From: Betaproteobacteria bacterium
GTDB lineage: Bacteria > Pseudomonadota > Gammaproteobacteria > Burkholderiales > Burkholderiaceae_C
Direction of reading: 5' to 3'
NCBI GenBank assembly: GCA_005882155.1
Contig: VBCQ01000185.1
Location: 1 to 13,605 of the forward strand
Length of the DNA: 13,605 bases
Under the pieces are notes generated by a model that saw only the letters and a program-made list of their open reading frames with translations, was not told where the DNA came from and made no database searches. The translations under genes were made by a program, and so were the position numbers. How positions within the stretch are numbered: position 1 is the stretch's first letter; every line of letters starts with the position of its first letter. Shown in pieces: positions 1-6,922 of the stretch.

Positions 1-1
1 C

Positions 2-163
2 GACGAGCCCGTGGCGCCGGAAGGCGTGGTCAACGTCAATGGCGAATGGTTCTACGAGGAGTACACGCAGGCCAGCGGTGCCGGCACGATCGTTGCGGAG
101 CCGCCGGCGAATGCGCCGACCGAGAGCGAGCGCAGGAGCATTCTCGATTTGTTCAAGCATTGA
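2..163 (+). CDS. mrcA: Penicillin-binding protein 1A, C-terminal end (partial)
   Basis: This frame is open from the left edge to a TGA at 161-163 and gives the last 53 residues of a protein that begins outside the window. The tail reads PEGVVNVNGEWFYEEY near its start and ends ERRSILDLFKH. A PEGVV-N-GEW-Y-EE segment followed by a short disordered linker and a terminal ILDLF is, from memory, how betaproteobacterial class A penicillin-binding protein 1A (bifunctional transglycosylase/transpeptidase) ends. The catalytic domains are not visible, so the call rests on this tail only. The frame reopens after the stop and continues without interruption into the next gene, with no transcription terminator seen between them. 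Confidence 0.6.
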   Translation, partial: DEPVAPEGVVNVNGEWFYEEYTQASGAGTIVAEPPANAPTESERRSILDLFKH

Positions 164-220
164 TGCGAGAGGCGAAAGAAGGGCCCGAAAGCTGCCGCTT
201 CACCACGGATCGCCACCCGC

Positions 221-258
221 GCCGCGGCACTGAAATGCCGCCGCGGCACTGAAATGCC
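221..258. repeat. 19-bp perfect tandem duplication at a gene start
   Basis: The 19-base unit GCCGCGGCACTGAAATGCC occurs twice in direct succession, at 221-239 and 240-258, without a mismatch. Each copy carries an ATG (235 and 254), but because 19 is not a multiple of three they lie in different frames. Only the second ATG is in frame with the downstream 271-residue gene. The perfect identity suggests a recent slippage duplication. Confidence 0.9.
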
Positions 259-1069
259 GCGCATGCTCCCGCATCACGCCGCCCCCACCGCAGCCGGCCA
301 CGCGCCGCGCAAATCGGCGCGCCACTATCGCGGCGTGCTGCGCTCGATTGCCGACAGCGTCGATGGCAACTTCGAAGCGGCGCTCGACTACGTGCTCGTG
401 AAGCATGGCACGCAGGACGGCAGCAGCTATGCGCCGACGCAGTGGTCCGATGCACGCGAGCTCGACGGGATGCTCGGCGAGCGCGACGCACATTTGCGCG
501 CGCCCAAAGGCATGAGCGCCGAGGATGCGACGGCGACGCTCGAATCGATCGGCGCCATCGACGCGATGGAGTCGCGCCGCGCGCAATTGCTCGCTGACGG
601 GTACAGCGCGAGCCTCGCGCGCGCGCCGCACTACGTCACGATGACGGTCTCGCGCGACGGCCAGCTCGCCGGTGCCGCGCATGCCGACAACGACAGCGGC
701 TTCGACGACGACGCATATCTCGTTCGCGCCGGCTGCCTCGGCCGCTGCAATTGCGACGGCCTCGCGCGCGATGGCCAATTCCGCGGCTTCTGCTCGATCT
801 CGCTGTGTCTCGTCGTTCGTGGCAACGGCTGCGTCGCTGCGGTCACGTCGCCCGGCGCATGGGGCGGCTTTCACATCGAAGAGATTCTCGTCCCCGAGAT
901 CTTCATGGCGGGCGGCGAAGGGCAGCGGCTCACATCCATCGACGAGCGTGCCCGCTCGCGCTACCGCGACCAGATCACCCGCATCTTCGCGCGCTTCCTC
1001 GTCCTCGCGTTCACTGCGTTCGACGGGCGGCTGGTGAGCTATCTGCGCGAGCATCAGACGCGCTACTGA
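254..1069 (+). CDS. Unknown protein with a six-cysteine cluster (271 aa)
   Basis: I do not recognise this family. The frame is supported by base composition: in the stretches I counted, third positions are about 80-85% GC and second positions are clearly the lowest, which favours this strand over the long antisense frame covering the same DNA. No signal peptide or membrane helix is evident. Residues about 21-130 look soluble and rich in charge. Residues 161-193 hold six cysteines (C161, C165, C167, C180, C185, C193; spacing C-x3-C-x-C-x12-C-x4-C-x7-C), which could bind metal. A hydrophobic, probably folded segment follows (GGFHIEEILVPEIFMAGG, about 204-221). The start is uncertain: the ATG at 254 lies inside a duplicated 19-mer and lacks a Shine-Dalgarno sequence. 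ATG 263 or GTG 335 are alternatives. It may be co-transcribed with the upstream penicillin-binding protein gene. Confidence 0.7.
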   Translation: MPRMLPHHAAPTAAGHAPRKSARHYRGVLRSIADSVDGNFEAALDYVLVKHGTQDGSSYAPTQWSDARELDGMLGERDAHLRAPKGMSAEDATATLESIGAIDAMESRRAQLLADGYSASLARAPHYVTMTVSRDGQLAGAAHADNDSGFDDDAYLVRAGCLGRCNCDGLARDGQFRGFCSISLCLVVRGNGCVAAVTSPGAWGGFHIEEILVPEIFMAGGEGQRLTSIDERARSRYRDQITRIFARFLVLAFTAFDGRLVSYLREHQTRY

Positions 1070-1078
1070 TCCGATTCG

Positions 1079-1097
1079 GACCGCGGGCTTCGCGGTC
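1079..1097 (+). terminator. Short hairpin after the Cys-cluster gene, possible weak terminator
   Basis: GACCGCG (1079-1085) and CGCGGTC (1091-1097) form a perfect 7-bp stem with a 5-base loop, ten bases after the stop at 1069. No T-tract follows, so intrinsic termination is doubtful. It lies between two same-strand genes of unrelated function. Confidence 0.3.
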
Positions 1098-1187
1098 ATC
1101 AGCTTGGCTCCGTCGGTCAGTGCGGCGTGCCGCGCGCATGCCGAAGATGCGACCTCGTCTGTGACGGTCAATGTCAAGGAGCGAGGA

Positions 1188-2468
1188 ATGAAGCGTCTCG
1201 GATTTCTGCGCTGGATGCTCGGCGTCTCGATCACCTTCACGCTGTTCGCAGGGGCCCAACCTGCGCAGGCGTCGAACAATTATCCGGTCGTGTTGGTGCA
1301 CGGGTTCGCGGGCTTCGGTCGGACCGAGCTGCTGGGCTACAAGTACTGGGGCGGCTTCACCGATCTCGAGACACAGCTGCAGGCGCGCTACCCGGACCAG
1401 CTCGTCAAGACGGCTGTGGTCGGCCCCTTCAGTTCGAACTGGGACCGCGCCGTCGAGCTCTTCTACCAAATCAAAGGCGGTTGCGTGGACTACGGCAACG
1501 CGCATGCGACCGAGCATGCGCATCTGCGCCGGCCTGAAGACTTCTATCGCAACGGTCGCACTTGCTACCCCGGCCTGTACCCCGCGTGGGACGCGAGCCA
1601 TCCGGTGCACCTGATCTCGCACAGCATGGGCGGCCAAACCAGCCGCATGCTGGCGCAACTGCTGGCAGCGAACGGCGCGCCGCGCAATCCCGGGCTGTTT
1701 CCGTACGGCACCAGCGCGGCCTGGGTGAAGAGCGTGACCACCATCGCCACGCCGAACGACGGCACGACGCTCGCCTATCGCGTGGTCGACTGGGTGCCGG
1801 CGATTCAGCAGCTCGTCACCGGCATCGCCGGGCTCACGAGCGGAACCGGCGCAGCCACGGTGTACGACTTCAAGCTCGACCAGTGGCGCATCGCCGCACA
1901 AGCCACCGGCGAAAGCTTCACCGACTACATCCACCGCGTGATGAGCTCGCCGCTGTGGAACAGCGGCGTCAAGGATCTCTCGCCCTACGACCTGAGCCCG
2001 GCCGGCGCGATGGCCGAGAACGATTGGGTCAAGGACCAGAGCAACGTCTACTACTTCTCCGTTTCCACCAACTCGAGCTACCGCGGCCTGTTCAGCGCTT
2101 GGTCATACCCCACGCTCGACACCAATCCGCTCATCGCGGCTTTCGCCGGCCCGGGCTGGATGGGCAACTACGTGCCCGACAACCGGCCTTTCGCTCCGGT
2201 CGAGTACACGACGTGGTGGCCGAGCGATGGCGTCGTCAATACCGCGGCACAAAAGGCGCCGACCTGGGCGATGACGAATACCGGATACATCTACCCGCGC
2301 TCCGTGGTCGTCCGCGATCTCACCGGCGGTGGTGCGCCGCAGCCCGGTGCATGGAACTGGAAGGGCCTGATGGACGATTTCGACCACTTCGACATCGTCG
2401 GCTGGACGCTGTTCTGGGACAGCGTCGGCTGGTACAAATCGCACGTCGATCAGTTGCGCTCGCTGTGA
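1188..2468 (+). CDS. Secreted triacylglycerol lipase, Geobacillus family I.5-like
   Basis: A 426-residue exported alpha/beta-hydrolase that should hydrolyse long-chain acylglycerols outside the cytoplasm. ATG 1188 is chosen because AAGGAG sits at 1176-1181 and because it gives a clean signal peptide (Lys/Arg start, hydrophobic core, AQA cleavage site near residue 28). Visible motifs: oxyanion-hole region VLVHGF (35-40); nucleophile Ser146 in SHSMGGQ; acid Asp347 in PSDGVVN; His400 in DDFDHFDIVG. Segments such as SSNWDRA, VDYG-AHA, TIATP-DGTTL, VYDFKLDQW, GESF and YDLS-GA match my memory of Geobacillus thermoalkalophilic lipases. By that comparison the zinc ligands Asp59, His106, His112 and Asp268 are all kept. 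This family needs no dedicated foldase, and none is encoded nearby. Zinc binding and stability are inferred. Upstream, 118 bases separate it from the previous gene; a strong hairpin lies just downstream. Confidence 0.92.
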   Translation: MKRLGFLRWMLGVSITFTLFAGAQPAQASNNYPVVLVHGFAGFGRTELLGYKYWGGFTDLETQLQARYPDQLVKTAVVGPFSSNWDRAVELFYQIKGGCVDYGNAHATEHAHLRRPEDFYRNGRTCYPGLYPAWDASHPVHLISHSMGGQTSRMLAQLLAANGAPRNPGLFPYGTSAAWVKSVTTIATPNDGTTLAYRVVDWVPAIQQLVTGIAGLTSGTGAATVYDFKLDQWRIAAQATGESFTDYIHRVMSSPLWNSGVKDLSPYDLSPAGAMAENDWVKDQSNVYYFSVSTNSSYRGLFSAWSYPTLDTNPLIAAFAGPGWMGNYVPDNRPFAPVEYTTWWPSDGVVNTAAQKAPTWAMTNTGYIYPRSVVVRDLTGGGAPQPGAWNWKGLMDDFDHFDIVGWTLFWDSVGWYKSHVDQLRSL

Positions 2469-2489
2469 CGGTGCTCGCTCGCTGATGGC

Positions 2490-2517
2490 GGCTTCGGCAG
2501 ATTCGTCTGTCGAAGCC
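2490..2517 (+). terminator. UUCG-capped hairpin downstream of the lipase gene
   Basis: GGCTTCGGCAGA (2490-2501) and TCTGTCGAAGCC (2506-2517) form a 12-bp stem with a single G-U wobble, closed by a TTCG tetraloop, starting 21 bases after the lipase stop. Stability should be high. The following bases are only mildly T-rich rather than a clean T-tract, so it may act as a terminator or as a 3' stabilising structure. Confidence 0.65.
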
Positions 2518-2597
2518 GTGCTTGCGATTGCTCACTGAATGGTCTTGGATTGAGCGGATGATGGCGACCCCGCCCGCCCGTTGACCGGTCCGCCATC

Positions 2598-3986
2598 GTG
2601 TTGCCAGCGTTCGATCCCCTGCGCTCCAGCGCCGTCAGCCTCGACGTCGTCGCCGTCACGCGTGCCTCGGCCGCCGCGGTGCGCGAGCGGCAGAAGACGC
2701 GCCTCGCCGCGTTGCTCGAAGCGGCGGCGGCGGGTTCGGCGCTGTACCGCCGGCGGCTCGCGCGCGCGGCGCCAGCGGCCACGCCGCTCGCCGAAATCGC
2801 GCCGACGACCAAGCGCGAATTGATGGAGCGCTTCGACGAATGGGTCACCGACCCGAAGCTCGGTCTCGATGCGTTGCGCCGCTTCACTGTCGACCCGCGG
2901 CGCATCGGTCAGCCCTTCCTCGGCCGCTACGCGGTGTGGGAGAGCTCGGGCAGCAGCGGCGAGCCGGCGATGTTCGTGCAAGACGCCCGATCGCTCGCGG
3001 TCTACGACGCGCTCGAGGCGTTTCGCCGCCCGTCGTTGCGGCCGATGCTGCAGCACTGGTGGGACCCGTGGGGGCTCACCGAGCGCCGCGCGTTCGTCGG
3101 CGCGACCGGCGGGCATTTCGCGAGCACCGTGTCGGTCGAGCGGCTGCGGCGGCTGAACCCGTGGACAGCGGCGACGGTGCGCGGCTTCTCGTTCCTGCAG
3201 ACGACGGCCGATCTCGTGGCGCAGCTCAACGCCTACGCGCCGACCGTCATCGCGACCTACCCGACGGCGGCGCTGCTGCTCGCCGAAGAGGCAGCGGACG
3301 GCCGGCTGCGCATCGCGCCGCAAGAGATCTGGACCGGCGGCGAAGCGCTCACCGCGGCGGTGCGCCGCTTCGTCGCCGACAGCTTTCACTGCGCCGTCAG
3401 CAACAGCTACGGCGCATCGGAGTTCTTGGCGCTCGCGTCGGAGTGCCGATGCGGCGCGTTGCACTTGAACAGCGACTGGGTGATCCTCGAATCGGTCGAC
3501 GCGCAGGGCCGCGCGGTGCCGCCAGGCGAGACCGGCAGCAAGACTTTGCTGACCAATCTCGCCAACCATGTGCAGCCCTTGATCCGCTACGAGCTCGGCG
3601 ACCGCATCACCATCGCCGCGCAGCCGTGCCGCTGCGGCTCGCCGCTGCCGACGATCGAGGTCGAAGGGCGCATCGACGACGCGCTGCTATTGAACGACGA
3701 CAGCGGCCACACGGTGCGTCTGCTGCCGCTCGCACTGACGACGGTGCTCGAAGACGTTGCCGGCGTCTACGACTTTCAGCTGGTTCAAGAGAGCGACCAC
3801 AGCCTGCTGTTGCGCGTCGCGGCGAACGGCGATGCGGGGCGGCGTGAATTGCACAGCGCGCGTGATGCGCTCGGCGCGTATTTGCGCAGGCAAGGGTTGG
3901 CGGATGTGGAGCTGCATGCGCACTGCGGCGAGCGTTGCAGCTGCGGTCGCAGCGGGAAAGTCCAGCGCGTCGTCGGCCTGCATTGA
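2598..3986 (+). CDS. PaaK-like AMP-forming acyl/aryl-CoA ligase
   Basis: A 462-residue member of the adenylate-forming superfamily, closest to phenylacetate-CoA ligase and F390-synthetase-like proteins. Such enzymes activate a carboxylate with ATP and usually pass it to CoA. Motifs in order: phosphate-binding SSGSSGEP (116-123), IWTGGEAL (244-251), SYGASE (270-275), RYELGDR (330-336) and a C-terminal GKVQRVV with Lys454 in the place of the catalytic A10 lysine. Unusual features are the cysteine groups C283-x-C285, C344-x-C346 and C443/C447/C449, which could hold a metal. Length is close to the PaaK norm of about 430. The start is uncertain: GTG 2598 (TTG 2601 follows), no clear Shine-Dalgarno, and a stop at 2559-2561 limits extension. 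The substrate cannot be read from sequence. The gene converges on phaC with a 3-base gap. Confidence 0.85.
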   Translation: MLPAFDPLRSSAVSLDVVAVTRASAAAVRERQKTRLAALLEAAAAGSALYRRRLARAAPAATPLAEIAPTTKRELMERFDEWVTDPKLGLDALRRFTVDPRRIGQPFLGRYAVWESSGSSGEPAMFVQDARSLAVYDALEAFRRPSLRPMLQHWWDPWGLTERRAFVGATGGHFASTVSVERLRRLNPWTAATVRGFSFLQTTADLVAQLNAYAPTVIATYPTAALLLAEEAADGRLRIAPQEIWTGGEALTAAVRRFVADSFHCAVSNSYGASEFLALASECRCGALHLNSDWVILESVDAQGRAVPPGETGSKTLLTNLANHVQPLIRYELGDRITIAAQPCRCGSPLPTIEVEGRIDDALLLNDDSGHTVRLLPLALTTVLEDVAGVYDFQLVQESDHSLLLRVAANGDAGRRELHSARDALGAYLRRQGLADVELHAHCGERCSCGRSGKVQRVVGLH

Positions 3987-3989
3987 TCC

Positions 3990-5822
3990 TCAACGCAGAA
4001 ATACGTATCTCCCCGGCGCCGCATCGAGCGCCGGCAGCCCCGCTTGCGGCGCGCCCAGCATCGGCGCCGCCCCGCGCTGCGACGAGTGCTGCGCGAGCCA
4101 TGCGACCCACGCCGGCCACCACGAGCCTTCGACCAGCGGCGTCGCGTCCATCCATTCTTGCGGCGTCAGCAGACGCTCTTCGTGGTGCCAGCGGCGCAAC
4201 CGATAGCCTGATTTCACGCCGCTTCCCGGCGGGTTGACGATGCCGGCGTTGTGCCCGCCGGTCGCGAGCACAAAGGTCTGCTCGGCATTGGTCAGCTGAT
4301 GCAGCTTGAACACCGATCGCCACGGCGCGACGTGGTCCTGTACCGTGGCCACGTTGAACACCGGCGCGCGGATGTCGCTCAAGTTGATCGGTGCGCCGTC
4401 GAGCTGGATCTCGCCGCGCGCGAGCGCATTGCGCAGGAACAGCGCGCGCAGGTATTCCGAATGCATGCGGTAGGGCAGGCGCGTGCCGTCGGCGTTCCAC
4501 GCCATCAGCTCGCTGACCGCTTGGCGTTGCCCGAGCAGATAGTTGAGCAAGCGATACGACCAGATCAAGTCGTTCGAGCGCAGCATGCGGAAGGTGCGCT
4601 GCATCTCGCGCTTGTCGAGGTAGCCGCGGCGCCACATCTGGTTTTCGAGAAACGCGACTTGGCCTTCGTCGATGAACAGCGACAGCTCGCCGGGGTCGGC
4701 GAAATCGGTTTGCGCGGCGAGCAGCGTGATGCTCTTGAGCGCCGGCGAGCGCGCGCGGCCGAGCTCGGCCGCCGACATCGCGAGCAGCGTGCCGCCGAGG
4801 CAATAGCCGAGCGCATGGGTGCGCGCGCCGGGAACGATCTTCGCGATCGCGTCCAGCGCATCGCGAACGCCGAGCCGGTAGTAGTCGGCAAGGCCCAAGT
4901 CGCGGTCGTCGCCGTCAGGGTTCTTCCACGAAATCGCGAACACGGTGAAGCCGTGATCGACGAGGTACTTCGCGAGCGAGTTGCGCGGCGCGAGGTCGAG
5001 CACGTAGTACTTCATGATCCACGCCGGCACCATCAGCACCGGCTCGGGGTGCGTCGTCTGCGTCGTCGGTGCGTACTGGATCAGCTCGACCAAGCGGTTG
5101 CGCAGCACGACGCGGCCGGGCGTGATTGCGACGTTGACGCCGGGCGCGATGCCCTCGGCGCCGACCGGCGGCAGGTCGGTCGCGTCGCGCCACAGGTCTT
5201 CGAGCACATAGGCCGTGCCGCGCAGCAGGTTCATGCCGCCTTCTTCGAGCGTGCGCCGCAGCACCGCGGGGTTGGCGAGCACGCTGTTCGACGGCGCGAA
5301 CATGTCGAGCCATTGACGCGCCGCGAAGCTGACCATCTCCTCGTGATGTCGCGTGACGCCGGGCACACCGGTGGTGGCGTGCTGCCACCATTGCTGGCGC
5401 AGAAGGAAGAGTTGCGCGAGCACGGCAAACGGCCGCTGACGCCATTGCGGGTCGTTGAAGCGCTTGTCTTGCGGCAGCGGCTCGACGAGCCATGGGTCGG
5501 CGCTGCTTCGCACGCCGATTTGCATCGCGCGCAGCGCCTGCTCGAGGGCCAGTTGCGCGAGGTCCCACTGCTTGGCCGGCGACAGCGCGAGGTGGGACCA
5601 CCAGTCCATGAACGCGCCGAGCGTGGTCGTCGGCGCGAGCGCCGGCGTCGGCGGACCGAACAGCGCAGACAGCGTGCGCTCGAGCTCCTGGTAATGCGCC
5701 AAGGTGTCAGACCTTGGCGTGCCCTGACCCAACCACAGGCTGCTGCCGCGCTCGCGCGCGCCGGCCGGCAGCGCGGCTGCGGGCCTTGTCGCGATGCGGT
5801 GGGTGCGCTGCGGTGACAACAT
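3990..5822 (-). CDS. phaC: Class I-type polyhydroxyalkanoate synthase PhaC
   Basis: A 610-residue PHA synthase that polymerises (R)-3-hydroxyacyl-CoA on the surface of cytoplasmic granules. The active-site nucleophile Cys341 is in GYCLGGT (the G-x-C-x-G-G lipase-like box), Asp496 is in VQDHVAPW and His524 is in GGHNAGIVNPP. The N-terminal region includes DKRFNDPQW (119-127), placed as in the Cupriavidus enzyme, and the conserved VPAWIMKYYVLDL (265-277) and FAISWKNPD (295-303) blocks are present. Single-subunit length fits class I rather than class III. ATG 5822 is supported by a GAGG just upstream that overlaps the stop of the dnaJ-like gene, 9 bases away, so the two are probably translated together. 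No phaA, phaB or phaR is present in the window. A perfect hairpin lies in the early coding region (5697-5719). Confidence 0.95.
   Translation of the reverse strand: MLSPQRTHRIATRPAAALPAGARERGSSLWLGQGTPRSDTLAHYQELERTLSALFGPPTPALAPTTTLGAFMDWWSHLALSPAKQWDLAQLALEQALRAMQIGVRSSADPWLVEPLPQDKRFNDPQWRQRPFAVLAQLFLLRQQWWQHATTGVPGVTRHHEEMVSFAARQWLDMFAPSNSVLANPAVLRRTLEEGGMNLLRGTAYVLEDLWRDATDLPPVGAEGIAPGVNVAITPGRVVLRNRLVELIQYAPTTQTTHPEPVLMVPAWIMKYYVLDLAPRNSLAKYLVDHGFTVFAISWKNPDGDDRDLGLADYYRLGVRDALDAIAKIVPGARTHALGYCLGGTLLAMSAAELGRARSPALKSITLLAAQTDFADPGELSLFIDEGQVAFLENQMWRRGYLDKREMQRTFRMLRSNDLIWSYRLLNYLLGQRQAVSELMAWNADGTRLPYRMHSEYLRALFLRNALARGEIQLDGAPINLSDIRAPVFNVATVQDHVAPWRSVFKLHQLTNAEQTFVLATGGHNAGIVNPPGSGVKSGYRLRRWHHEERLLTPQEWMDATPLVEGSWWPAWVAWLAQHSSQRGAAPMLGAPQAGLPALDAAPGRYVFLR
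5697..5719. repeat. Perfect 9-bp inverted repeat inside the 5' part of phaC
   Basis: CGCCAAGGT (5697-5705) and ACCTTGGCG (5711-5719) are exact reverse complements with a 5-base loop. The site covers roughly phaC codons 35-42. It could be a REP-like palindrome caught within the gene, or an mRNA hairpin about 100 bases after the start codon. Chance is also possible in GC-rich DNA. Confidence 0.6.
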
Positions 5823-5831
5823 GTCGTCGCC

Positions 5832-6809
5832 TCAGTGCGCACCCGCGGGCTGCGCCGACGCACTGCGCAAATACAGCTCTCCACGCGGATCGAAATCGAA
5901 GGCACTGGCCATCGCGCGGTAGGCTTTGCGCGCGGCGTCGGTGTCGGCGCGCGGCAACGCGATCGTCAGCACGGCGTACATGTCGCCGCTCGGCTCACCG
6001 GGCAAGCCCTTGCCTTTCAGCCGCAGCTTGCGTCCGCCGGCCGAGTTCGCGGGGATCGTCAACTGCAGCGGATGGTCGAGCGTCGGCACGGTCACCGCGG
6101 CACCGAGCGCGGCCTCCCACGGCGCGACCGGCAAATCGAGGTAGATGTCGCGTCCGTCGACGCGAAAGAGCGGGTGCGGCTTGTACGCGACCTCGAGGTA
6201 CAGGTCGCCTGCCGTACCTTTGCCGACACCGGGACCGCCTTGCCCAGCCAAGCGCAGGTGCTGACCTTCGCGAATGCCTTGCGGGATGTGCACGTCGAGC
6301 CGCCGCTCGTGCATCGTCACGCGGCCCTGCGCATCCATCACCGGCACGCGCAGCGAGACACCGCGCTGCGCGCCGCGGTAAGCGTCTTCGAGATCGATCA
6401 GGATCTTCGCGTGATGGTCTTCGCCTTGGGCCTGCCGGGTGCCGCGACCGGGCTGCGCGCGTCCCGCGTGGCGGCCGAACAAGGCCTCGAAGAACGCGCT
6501 GTGATCGAAGGCCTCGCCCGGCTCGAAGTCGCGCCCGCTGAATTCGAAACCCGCGTCCCATCCGGGCGGCGGCTGGAACTCCTGGCCGCGCTTCCAACGC
6601 TTACCGACCTCGTCGTAAGCGGCGCGCTTCTCGGGGTCGTTGAGCGCCTCGTAGGCTTCCGAGACTTCCTTGAATTTCGCCTCGGCGTTCGCCTCCTTGC
6701 TGACGTCGGGGTGGTACTTGCGGGCGAGCTTGCGATAGGCGCGCTTGATGTCGTCGGCCGAGGCGTCTTTCGGAACGTCGAGCGTCGCGTAATAGTCCTT
6801 GAAGTCCAT
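5832..6809 (-). CDS. cbpA: CbpA-type DnaJ co-chaperone (zinc-finger-less)
   Basis: A 325-residue J-domain protein that should stimulate DnaK ATPase and deliver client proteins. The J domain is at 4-70 with the essential HPD at 33-35 in KYHPDV. A Gly/Phe-containing linker (about 75-125, with GFEFSGRDFEPG) leads to two beta-sandwich client-binding domains (about 130-300), containing LDVHIPQGI, GDLYLEV and LRLKGKGLPG. The four CxxCxGxG zinc repeats of DnaJ are absent, which identifies the CbpA/DjlB type, and the length is typical. ATG 6809 has only a weak ribosome-binding site. It is the first gene of a probable two-gene unit with phaC, so a role in folding the synthase or maintaining the granule surface is a reasonable inference. 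The DNA-binding property of E. coli CbpA cannot be assumed. Confidence 0.9.
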   Translation of the reverse strand: MDFKDYYATLDVPKDASADDIKRAYRKLARKYHPDVSKEANAEAKFKEVSEAYEALNDPEKRAAYDEVGKRWKRGQEFQPPPGWDAGFEFSGRDFEPGEAFDHSAFFEALFGRHAGRAQPGRGTRQAQGEDHHAKILIDLEDAYRGAQRGVSLRVPVMDAQGRVTMHERRLDVHIPQGIREGQHLRLAGQGGPGVGKGTAGDLYLEVAYKPHPLFRVDGRDIYLDLPVAPWEAALGAAVTVPTLDHPLQLTIPANSAGGRKLRLKGKGLPGEPSGDMYAVLTIALPRADTDAARKAYRAMASAFDFDPRGELYLRSASAQPAGAH

Positions 6810-6850
6810 GCGCCGATTGAGCAGCCTGTGTGCCCGTATCGCAAGCGACG

Positions 6851-6879
6851 ATGCAAAACCCTGTGTTGATCTCGGTCAA
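6851..6879 (-). promoter_or_regulatory. Candidate sigma70 promoter for cbpA-phaC
   Basis: Read leftward, a TTGACC -35 box (6874-6879) is followed after exactly 17 bases by TTGCAT (6851-6856) as a poor -10 box, about 40 bases before the cbpA ATG. The -35 is good and the -10 weak. No heat-shock-type (CTTGAA/CCCCAT) promoter was seen. Confidence 0.3.
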
Positions 6880-6894
6880 TCGTCACTCCACAAT
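6866..6894 (+). promoter_or_regulatory. Candidate sigma70 promoter for the 118-aa protein gene
   Basis: TTGATC (6866-6871) and CACAAT (6889-6894) are spaced by 17 bases and each matches four of six consensus positions. The site lies about 28 bases before the ATG at 6923 and overlaps the divergent candidate promoter for cbpA-phaC, so the two units could be regulated together. Confidence 0.35.
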
Positions 6895-6922
6895 CAGCGT
6901 GTGCGGCAAGCAGGAGTCGGTG

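Noticed and set aside
1104..1187. Upstream extension of the lipase reading frame
   Set aside because: The ATG at 1188 has an ideal AAGGAG and starts a clean signal peptide; the extension would bury it.
200..1279. Long leftward open frame antisense to the Cys-cluster gene and lipase start
   Set aside because: Position-specific GC counts in several blocks put the high-GC third position and low-GC second position in the rightward frame, and the leftward product resembles no protein.
2532..3569. Leftward frame opposite the PaaK-like ligase
   Set aside because: It is an Arg-rich antisense shadow; the rightward frame carries the adenylation motifs.
4251..5816. 521-codon rightward open frame opposite phaC
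   Set aside because: It is an Arg/His/Val-rich mirror of phaC, which has full catalytic motifs on the other strand.
5835..6869. Long rightward open frame opposite the DnaJ-like gene
   Set aside because: It is an antisense shadow of a gene with a clear J domain and CbpA-type fold.
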